Source: Streptomyces sp. CB02959
GTDB taxonomy: Bacteria > Actinomycetota > Actinomycetes > Streptomycetales > Streptomycetaceae
Assembly: GCF_002803155.1 (NCBI RefSeq)
Contig: NZ_NNBP01000038.1
Span: forward strand, 1 to 64,000
DNA: 64,000 bases
Direction of reading: 5' to 3'
A program made the translations under genes and the position numbers. Positions within the stretch are counted from its first letter, which is position 1. Each line of letters opens with the position of its first letter. Shown here one piece after another: positions 27,201-33,149 of the stretch. The notes under the pieces were generated by a model that saw nothing but the letters and a program-made list of their open reading frames with translations, did not search any database and was not told where the DNA came from.

Positions 27201-27362
27201 CCGGCCCAGGCGCTGAGCGTGCCGGTACTGCACGACTTCTTCGCCGACCTCGCCGCCACCTGGGGGCACGGCGCGTTCTGGGCGGCGCTGCTGCTCGCCC
27301 TGCCGCTGAGCGTGTACGCGGGTGGCTTCGCGATACGCCGCACCCGGCGTGCCGGGCGATGA
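24240..27362 (+). CDS. Serine/threonine-kinase-like protein with multi-pass membrane C-terminus
   Basis: The 1,040-residue protein starts at ATG 24240 behind GAGGAA. About 100 Pro/Arg-rich residues precede a kinase domain (about 101-366). It has a glycine loop GVAGAGSEGTVWHV, DAAVKVAHP (the ATP Lys), the catalytic loop NPLDLKPANILV in which the usual HRD His-Arg is replaced, VADFGGIAKF (DFG) and YMAPEQI. A Cys-rich patch CGHEQCTEGRC lies near 517, and about eight hydrophobic segments occupy residues 700-1,030. It should sit in the membrane with the kinase in the cytoplasm. The altered HRD leaves activity open, although Asp, Lys and Asn are kept. Confidence 0.8.
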   Translation: MADMPTEDPAGDAGTPQRSPSPPTRKQHRDTVPPKPTSPPPRQQDPDAAPPRPTNPPTRVQHPEAVSPDAPTRPNPPRVDPPTRREAGNTAHREFPPGLRDRYEPHGVAGAGSEGTVWHVRRLADGSDAAVKVAHPGQIMDMDTLEHLATPEFRRHVPRIHDFGEIAVGPAVCGWVAMEYLPTTLDDHLARQLRGDQRRDDRPRTEHTVRELADLLDFWQTRIDRNPLDLKPANILVRQRPDGPPEFVVADFGGIAKFTASQSYRDFQITALYMAPEQIVHQNLKATPWWTLGLVLYQVFTGRPLYVLDDDARITDEAWTRGLILHSEVNLGAVTDARQNLLLQGLLTKDPDDRWTAAEIHRWLKGETPDVVRPSAPDAPTAARHANRPITFRGQAHHEAESLAAAMAQHSEAAAKWLMKEGGPRLAAWLREDLSDTAYDSEQLLTLNRGRDGQRLVRAAVAALAFVAVFAPTATPQYRGRRVDAEGIARIAQGGEAVGFVEELLAASVPTVAAGFVCGHEQCTEGRCRVLLTLADELPRTLDRIRAEARTLKRRGDPQNDGALNTYETNFAYGLAAALIVHPGDRRRALVPLAGLPGVLAPLAAKAPVALLVVLAHFGAVRHQALAVLRRRREDAGFLRRWADLHRRAAAGDPATVPGRAALIAAAALLPRVLRADALGTDHQLAFREWWSATRIPLAQRLIAAATLCTLLWLLIWSGAVFRSVYDADLGWAALWPDDALVGSLTRAANAAITTQAGLCAVAVAGALAFAAAPTRLNRPLLLAVALLAGYLGYARPHLPPLDLLHLGDDLAERLRHLEGGWRSGNGLVALVVFPLGCVALGGLAHWLLGQARAAEETQAGLRRDRAERRRVRAGLPARPHSDARQWRNGADGTRDRVQFGLAALLTLITVLWAAVEIRVALLSGEHHTLASWGTGQQGASYQSQYLLVCAAICAAAALCRPAGARRVVGWAVVAVAALGLLPPPVEPAQALSVPVLHDFFADLAATWGHGAFWAALLLALPLSVYAGGFAIRRTRRAGR

Positions 27363-27530
27363 CGCCGCCACCCGCGCCGCCCACCCCACGACCCGCACAC
27401 CGCCCACCACCACTTGGCCGAGATCGACGCCGCCCTGGGCGGCGGCACCGTCGCACCTGATGTCCGGCACCTCGTCGAGCGGGACCGCCCCCAGCTCGAA
27501 CACGGCCTGGTCCAGCTGAAGTTCACCCCT
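27359..27530 (+). pseudogene. Remnant of a small gene coupled to the kinase gene
   Basis: An ATG at 27359 overlaps the kinase stop (ATGA) and opens MTPPPAPPT. After one shift near 27385 the coding-like sequence is DPHTAHHHLAEIDAALGGGT, VAPDVRHLVERDRPQLEHGL. It fades at about 27530. It was probably the fourth gene of the coiled-coil/kinase operon. No family is recognised. Confidence 0.35.
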
Positions 27531-28106
27531 GGACGCCCACCTCGGCCTCGCCCCCGACGGGGCGGAAGGAACGGCGGACTCCGGTCATCTTTCGGTCCGC
27601 GAGATCCTGCACCAGCCCCAGGGTCGCCCGTCCGGAGCGCCGGGCCGGCGCCGCCCTGGGCGGGATCCACGGCACCGCGTACGGCGGGACACCCCGACCG
27701 GCTCCCGCGTCCGCGCTCCCGGCGATGCGCGAGTCGTCCCAAGGCCGTGCGCATTCCGGCGGCAGTGCTGCGGAAGTGCGATCTCGCCGCACGGGGCTGA
27801 TTCCCTATCACGCACCCGACCCAAGAATTACTAGAAGAATGAATGGAACCTGGGAGCCGGTCCGATGACTGGCTGAAAAACTGTGTGGTGAGCCAGGTCA
27901 CCGCGAATTGCGGAACCAGATGGATGTACGGGGCATCCGGTGTGATCCCGGTTGGTAAAGAGATCGTTTACCGCCCCACCGCGTGTTAGTCGGCGCTTCG
28001 TTCATGACATACCATCGCTGAGCGAAGTACCCAGTGCGGAAAGGCGTACGGGAACGACCCCGACCGGGTCCGCCCCCACCTTCCGTCACTGTTCCCCCAC
28101 CACGAG
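27531..28106. other. Intergenic region before the lux-like operon; no gene seen
   Basis: From about 27800 onward the base composition becomes AT-richer than its surroundings, as expected of a promoter region. It contains GGTAAA-N7-TTTACC at 27954-27972 and a second imperfect dyad (CTTCGTTC/GAGCGAAG, about 27995-28030). The part before 27800 is GC-rich without a plausible gene. Confidence 0.45.
27954..27972. promoter_or_regulatory. Dyad GGTAAA-N7-TTTACC, possible operator
   Basis: A perfect 6-bp inverted repeat with a 7-bp spacer lies about 190 bp upstream of the first gene of the lux-like operon, in an AT-rich stretch. Its size suits a dimeric regulator. No regulator gene is adjacent, so assignment is by position only. 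Confidence 0.35.
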
Positions 28107-28133
28107 CCGGTGCCGCACACCCCGCGGCACCGG
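28107..28133 (+). promoter_or_regulatory. Strong hairpin in the leader of the lux-like operon
   Basis: CCGGTGCCGC and GCGGCACCGG form a perfect 10-bp stem around a 7-nt loop, 30 bp before ATG 28164 and clear of its ribosome-binding site (AGGAAAG). It could be an attenuator, a transcript-stabilising leader or a terminator of upstream transcription; no U-run follows. Confidence 0.5.
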
Positions 28134-28163
28134 TTCATCGGAATGCGAAAAAACAGGAAAGTA

Positions 28164-29450
28164 ATGCCCGTTCAACAATTAACGGAACTCATACGCTTCG
28201 TGCGTCGCAACTCACCCTTCTATCGGGAGCTGTACGCCGGCCTCCCGGACCGCGTGGACGAGTTGACGGACTTACCGGTCGTCCCGCACGACGCATTCTG
28301 GCGAGCCAACACGCCACGCAACAACAGCCTTTTGACTGGACCGCTCGACGAGGCGGTGGTTTTCAAGAGTGGCGGCACCACCGGTGCACCGAAGTTCTCC
28401 GTCTATACACGTGAAGAATGGCGAGAATTCACCTCCGCGTTCGGTGGAGGACTCGTCGAAGCCGGGCTCCGGCCCGGACATCGGGTCGCCGACCTCTTCT
28501 ACGCGGGTGAGCTCTACGCAAGCTTCACCTTCATCCTGGACTCCCTCCACCGGACACCCGTCGCCAACGTCCGGCTGCCGATAGGCGGCGGCGCACCGCT
28601 CGAATCGACCGTGCACACGCTGGCGGAATTCGACGTCGACGTCATCGCCGGCACCACCACGACACTCTGCGGCCTTGCCGACCACCTCGTACGGAACGGG
28701 CACCAACTCCCCGACGTGCGGATCCTGTTCTTCGGCGGCGAGGGACTCTTCGAAGACCAGCGGCCGCTGCTCCGCAAGGCGTTCCCTTGCGCGGAGGCCC
28801 GCTCCATCGGCTACGCCGGTGTCGACTCCGGGCTGCTCGGACAGGCCGTCCCGGGACCCGACCCCCGCATCCACCGCGCGTTCACGCCGTACACCGTCGT
28901 CGAGATCCTCGACGAGCACACCGGTGAACCGGTCACCCGCGAGGGCGTTGCCGGCCGCGTCGTCGTCACCGACCTGCGCCGGCGGCTGATGCCGATCGTC
29001 CGGTACCCCGTGGGCGACCGGGCGGAGTGGACCGACGCCGCCGCCGGGCACTTCCGCATCCTCGGCCGGGCCGAGGAAGGCGTCCGCATGGGCGCGGTGT
29101 CCCTCTACACCCAGGACGTGCACGACCTGGTGCGCGCAGCCGACCCGACCGGCCAGGTGATCGGCACACAACTCGTGGTGCGCCGCTGGGACGGCCGGGA
29201 CGGACTGGTCCTGCGGCTGGCGGTGGACGGGGACCCGACCGCCGCCGGGGACGGGGAGCCGAGCGACCTCGGACACCTCGCCGCGGCCATCGCCAAGGAG
29301 ATCCTCGCGGCCCGCCCGATGTACGCCGAGGAGGTCGAAGCGGCCCGCATCCACCCGATCGCCGTGGAGTGGGTCCGGCACGACGGACTCGTCGTCAACG
29401 CACGGACCGGCAAGCTGCTGCGGGTCATCGACGAACGGCCGCACTCATGA
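28164..29450 (+). CDS. PaaK-like adenylate-forming enzyme
   Basis: The 428-residue protein belongs to the phenylacetate-CoA-ligase-like branch of the ANL superfamily. It has VVFKSGGTTGAPKFSVYTRE (ATP P-loop), VADLFYAGELYASFTFILDS, VRILFFGGEGLFEDQRPLLR, RLMPIVRYPVGDRAEW (the ribose-binding D) and a C-terminal NARTGKLLRVIDERP with the mobile-domain Lys. It would make an acyl-adenylate from a carboxylic acid and may pass it to CoA, an amine or a carrier. It is the first gene of a five-gene operon and overlaps the transporter by 4 bp. It is homologous to the C-terminal half of the fifth gene. Confidence 0.8.
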   Translation: MPVQQLTELIRFVRRNSPFYRELYAGLPDRVDELTDLPVVPHDAFWRANTPRNNSLLTGPLDEAVVFKSGGTTGAPKFSVYTREEWREFTSAFGGGLVEAGLRPGHRVADLFYAGELYASFTFILDSLHRTPVANVRLPIGGGAPLESTVHTLAEFDVDVIAGTTTTLCGLADHLVRNGHQLPDVRILFFGGEGLFEDQRPLLRKAFPCAEARSIGYAGVDSGLLGQAVPGPDPRIHRAFTPYTVVEILDEHTGEPVTREGVAGRVVVTDLRRRLMPIVRYPVGDRAEWTDAAAGHFRILGRAEEGVRMGAVSLYTQDVHDLVRAADPTGQVIGTQLVVRRWDGRDGLVLRLAVDGDPTAAGDGEPSDLGHLAAAIAKEILAARPMYAEEVEAARIHPIAVEWVRHDGLVVNARTGKLLRVIDERPHS

Positions 29451-30778
29451 CCGCCACCTCGACCCCGCGCCGTCTCCCGGTGGTCCTGCGCAACCGGGCC
29501 TTCGGTGCGGTCTGGGTCGCACAGGTCCTCACCCAGGCCGCGGGCCGGATGTTCCAGGTCGGCGTGGTGTGGTGGCTGGTCGGCCACGCCGTCGGCGGCG
29601 CAGGCGACCGCGGCCTCGCCTCGGGGGTGTTCCTGGCGGTGAGCACGCTGCCCGCGGTGGCGCTCGCCCCGCTGGTGGCCTCCGTCATCGCCCGCTGCCC
29701 GCACCGCACGGTGCTGGGCGCGTCGGCCGCGCTGGCGGGCCTGGTCGCCGCCGCCACCGCCGGATGGACGTACCTCGGCTCGCCGCCCATGGTGGTGGCC
29801 TACGGTGCCGCGCTGCTGCTGGCCGGCTGCCAGGCCCTCTTCGACCCGTGTCTGACCACGTCCGTTCCCGCACTCGTCGACGACGCCGACATCGAGGCCG
29901 CGACCGGGTTCGAACTCGCCACCCAGTCACTGGCCGGCCTGGCCGGCGGGCTGCTCGGACCCCTCGTGGTGGACGCCTGGGACCTGACGGGCATCGTCTC
30001 CGGGTGCGCCGGCGCCTATCTCGCCGCGGCCGCTTTGGTGGCCGTCACCCGCTTCCCCCGAAGCGGCGCGGCGGAGGACGACCAGGCCCCGGCCGACGGC
30101 GCACCGCCCCGGCGGACGCTCCGTCAGATCCTGGCGGACCACCCGTTCATCCGGCGGGTGCTGCTCTGCTTCGCCGCGGTCAACGTCTTCTCCACCGCCC
30201 TCTACGTTGTCATGCCCCTGTATACGCGCGCCGTGCTGCACGCGCACGGTTCCACCGCGGCCGCGTTGGAGACGGCGCTGGGCATCGGCACCCTGCTCGG
30301 CTCGTTCAGCGGCGCGCGCCTGCCCGGATCGGCCACCACCGTCGGCGGGGCCTGCCTGGCACTGCTGGCCGTGGCACTCGGGACACCGGGCCTGCTCACG
30401 GACCGGAGCGCGGTCGTCGGAGCGCTGGTCGTCGCGGGCTGGTGTGTGGGGGCGATCGGCGTGCGGTTCGTCGCGCTGTTCCAACGACTGGTCCCGGCCG
30501 CGGACAAGCCCGGCTTCTTCGCCGTGATGCAGGCCCTGCTCGGCGCGACCTTCCCGCTGTCCTCCCTGTTCTTCGGCGCACTCGGCGACCACCTGTCGCC
30601 GCGGACCCTGTGCCTGATCCAGGCCGTCGGACTCCTCCCGCTCGCCGCGGCGCTGTGGTGGACCGGGCGGCGCGCGGACGCACCCCCGGAGGCCGCCGAA
30701 CGCGCCCCGGCCGCGTCCGGCCCGCCCGCACCCGCTCCCGCGACCGCCGGCAGCACGCCGCTGGGGGAGGCCCGGTGA
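29447..30778 (+). CDS. MFS transporter
   Basis: The 443-residue membrane protein has 12 likely segments and an MFS-3/enterobactin-exporter-like pattern (RNRAFGAVWVAQVLTQAAGR at the N-terminus; ALGIGTLLGSFSGARLPGSA in the second half). The last 40 residues are Pro/Ala-rich and cytoplasmic. The start ATG overlaps the upstream stop and the end overlaps the next GTG, so translation is coupled. Its place inside the operon suggests export of the pathway product or self-protection. Confidence 0.85.
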   Translation: MTATSTPRRLPVVLRNRAFGAVWVAQVLTQAAGRMFQVGVVWWLVGHAVGGAGDRGLASGVFLAVSTLPAVALAPLVASVIARCPHRTVLGASAALAGLVAAATAGWTYLGSPPMVVAYGAALLLAGCQALFDPCLTTSVPALVDDADIEAATGFELATQSLAGLAGGLLGPLVVDAWDLTGIVSGCAGAYLAAAALVAVTRFPRSGAAEDDQAPADGAPPRRTLRQILADHPFIRRVLLCFAAVNVFSTALYVVMPLYTRAVLHAHGSTAAALETALGIGTLLGSFSGARLPGSATTVGGACLALLAVALGTPGLLTDRSAVVGALVVAGWCVGAIGVRFVALFQRLVPAADKPGFFAVMQALLGATFPLSSLFFGALGDHLSPRTLCLIQAVGLLPLAAALWWTGRRADAPPEAAERAPAASGPPAPAPATAGSTPLGEAR

Positions 30779-31989
30779 CCACCACCCTCCGCCCCGCCGC
30801 ACCCCAGGACATCGCCGAACTACGGCAGTTGTACTTCGAGGTGTACGGCCACGGCTACCCGGTGGCCCTCGGCAGCGACCCCACCGAGATGCACCGGCTG
30901 ATCACCGACCCGCACAGCCACTGGCTCACCGCACGCCGCACCGACACCGGCGAACTGGCCGGCTCCGTGGTCGTCCAGACCGACCCGGGCAACCGCGTCG
31001 GCAAACTCGTCGGTCTCGCGGTCCACCCGCGCCAACGCCAGTGCGGACTGGCCAGCCGACTGACCGGAGCGGTCACCGCCGACGCCTTCGCCGCCGGCAC
31101 CCTCGACTCCATCCACACCACCGTCCGTATGGTCACCCAGGCCCCGCAACGCGTCGTCGCCCGCAACGGATACCGGCCGCTGGGCCTGCTGCCCAACGCC
31201 GCCGACGTCTCCGGCTGCGAGACCCTGGCCCTGTTCGCCTGCTACGCCGACGGCGTCCTCGAACGCCGGGAACCGGTGACCGCCGTTCCCCGGGCCCTGC
31301 TGCCCCTGCTGGAAGCGGCCGAGGAGAGCATCGGCATCCCCTGCACCGCGGTCCTTCCCCTCACCGGCGCGGACATTGCTCCGCTGCTGCCGCACCCGCG
31401 CGGCGCCCCGACGGCCGACTCGTCCCCGGGCGCCCTCCTGACCGCCCCCGTGGCCGCCCGGCCCACCACCCGCACCCCCATCGAGGTGATCACCGCACCC
31501 GGCTTCGTCCGCCGCCGCTTCCGCGAGCTGTTCCCCGACCCCGCGGGCGCCTACTCGCCGCTGCGGACCCCGAACACGGTACTGACGACGCCGGACGGCG
31601 AGTTCGAGATCTACGCCGACCTCGATCCGGCGGCCGGCAGCTGCGCCCTCGTCGCCGTGCACCCGTACCCGTCGGCCGCCACCCGGGCCCTCGACTCGCT
31701 GATGACCGCGCTCACCCGGGCCGGCGCCGACTACGTCGAGACGCTGGTGCCGCTGTCCGACACCGCCGCACTGCACGCCTTCCTCTCCGCCGGCTTCGTC
31801 CCCAGCGCCGGCTACCCGGCCATGCGCCGGGTCGGCGACCGCTTCCACGACTACGTCGTCCTCTCCCGCACCGACCGACAGATCGACTTCCGGACCACAG
31901 CCGTCAGCCCGCTGATCCAGCCGTACCTGAGCGCGTACCTGACCGCCTGGACGTCGACCTACCTGCCCCAGCACGAGGTTGTCCGATGA
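30775..31989 (+). CDS. Tandem GNAT-domain protein
   Basis: The 404-residue protein starts at GTG 30775 behind GGGGGAGG. The first GNAT domain (about 1-170) reads TLRPAAPQDIAELRQLYFEV and GKLVGLAVHPRQRQCGLASR, the latter matching the acetyl-CoA loop region (Q/RxxGxA/S). The second (about 230-390) has FVRRRFRELFPDP, SCALVAVHPYPSAATRALDS and HAFLSAGFVPSAGYPAMRRV, without a clear acyl-CoA loop. The first half may acylate an amine of the pathway and the second half may be structural. It resembles no characterised enzyme that I can name. Confidence 0.7.
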   Translation: MTTTLRPAAPQDIAELRQLYFEVYGHGYPVALGSDPTEMHRLITDPHSHWLTARRTDTGELAGSVVVQTDPGNRVGKLVGLAVHPRQRQCGLASRLTGAVTADAFAAGTLDSIHTTVRMVTQAPQRVVARNGYRPLGLLPNAADVSGCETLALFACYADGVLERREPVTAVPRALLPLLEAAEESIGIPCTAVLPLTGADIAPLLPHPRGAPTADSSPGALLTAPVAARPTTRTPIEVITAPGFVRRRFRELFPDPAGAYSPLRTPNTVLTTPDGEFEIYADLDPAAGSCALVAVHPYPSAATRALDSLMTALTRAGADYVETLVPLSDTAALHAFLSAGFVPSAGYPAMRRVGDRFHDYVVLSRTDRQIDFRTTAVSPLIQPYLSAYLTAWTSTYLPQHEVVR

Positions 31990-33149
31990 ACCCGCATCTC
32001 GCCCCCGTCGAGGTCCCCGACCCCGCGGCCCTCGCCACCGTCCAACGCCTCTGCGACCTCCCGTCGCCCTACACCACCGGGCCCGAGGCCGACGCCCTGT
32101 TCGCCGCCGCGATGGCCGAGTCGCACGCCTGGCACGCCGAGCGCTCCCCGCTGTTCCGCGCCCTCCTCGACGACACCCCGGAGGCCCCGGCCCCCACCGT
32201 CGGCGCGCAGACCCGCACCCCGCTCCTGCACGCCAACTTCTTCAAGCGCCACGAAGTGCTCTCCATCCCTCGCGAGGAGGTCTTCCTGCACCTGACCTCC
32301 TCCGGCACCACCGGCCAGAAGTCGCAGATGTTCTACGACCGGTGGACCATCCGCGCCGCCCAACGCATGGTCGCCCGCATCTTCGACCACTACGGCTGGA
32401 TCACCCCCGACCAGCCCGTCAACTACCTGCTCTACAGCTACGAGCCGGCCCCCGACGTGCGCCTGGGCACCTCCTTCACCGACAACTACCTCTGCGACTT
32501 CGCGCCCGCCCGGCACACCACCCACGCCCTGCGGCACACCGGCACCGGCCACGCTTTCGACGTGCACGGCTGCATCGACGCCCTGCACCGCTACGCCGAC
32601 GACGGCCTGCCGGTCCGGATCCTGGGCTTCCCGGCGTTCCTGCACTTCACCCTGGAACGCATGCGGGCCGCCGGCATCCCGCCGCTCCAGCTCCCGCCGG
32701 GCTCCCTGGTGCTCCTCGGCGGCGGCTGGAAGGGCCACGCCGACCGGCAGATCGCCAAGGAGGAGTTCTACGACGGGGTGACCCGGCAACTCGGCATCCC
32801 CCCGGAGCGGATCCGGGACACCTACGGCTCCGTCGAACACTGCGTGCCGTACGTCGAGTGCACCCACCACCGCCTGCACGTGCCGGTCTGGTCCCGCGCC
32901 GCGGTACGGGACACCCGCACCCTGCAGCCACTGCCGTACGGCCGACCCGGCTACCTCCACCTGGTCTCCCCGTACATCACCTCGGTGCCGGCGCAGAGCG
33001 TCGTCATGGGCGACCTGGCCTCCCTGCACCCCGGGGACGCGTGCCCCTGCTCCCTGGCCACCCCGTGGTTCACGATCCACGGCCGCGCCGGGGTGAGCCG
33101 CAACCGCAGCTGTGCGGTGGCCGCCGCAGAACTCCTGAAGGGAATGTGA
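31986..33149 (+). CDS. LuxE-like acyl-protein synthetase
   Basis: The 387-residue protein matches the LuxE family (acyl-protein synthetase of the fatty-acid reductase complex). It has PLLHANFFKRHEVLSIPREE, EVFLHLTSSGTTGQKSQMFY (the SSGTTG phosphate loop), VNYLLYSYEPAPDVRLGTSF, GSLVLLGGGWKGHADRQIAK and RIRDTYGSVEHCVPYVECTH. LuxE activates a carboxylic acid as acyl-AMP and transfers it to itself and then to LuxC. The next gene encodes a LuxC domain, so the same relay is likely. The acyl chain is unknown. The start overlaps the upstream stop. Confidence 0.85.
   Translation: MNPHLAPVEVPDPAALATVQRLCDLPSPYTTGPEADALFAAAMAESHAWHAERSPLFRALLDDTPEAPAPTVGAQTRTPLLHANFFKRHEVLSIPREEVFLHLTSSGTTGQKSQMFYDRWTIRAAQRMVARIFDHYGWITPDQPVNYLLYSYEPAPDVRLGTSFTDNYLCDFAPARHTTHALRHTGTGHAFDVHGCIDALHRYADDGLPVRILGFPAFLHFTLERMRAAGIPPLQLPPGSLVLLGGGWKGHADRQIAKEEFYDGVTRQLGIPPERIRDTYGSVEHCVPYVECTHHRLHVPVWSRAAVRDTRTLQPLPYGRPGYLHLVSPYITSVPAQSVVMGDLASLHPGDACPCSLATPWFTIHGRAGVSRNRSCAVAAAELLKGM

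Noticed and set aside
23808-27503. A 1,231-codon open frame on the minus strand opposite the kinase gene
   Set aside because: It is the GC-rich mirror of the kinase frame. Its product is Gly/Arg/Val-rich with no domain, and the plus strand holds all kinase motifs.
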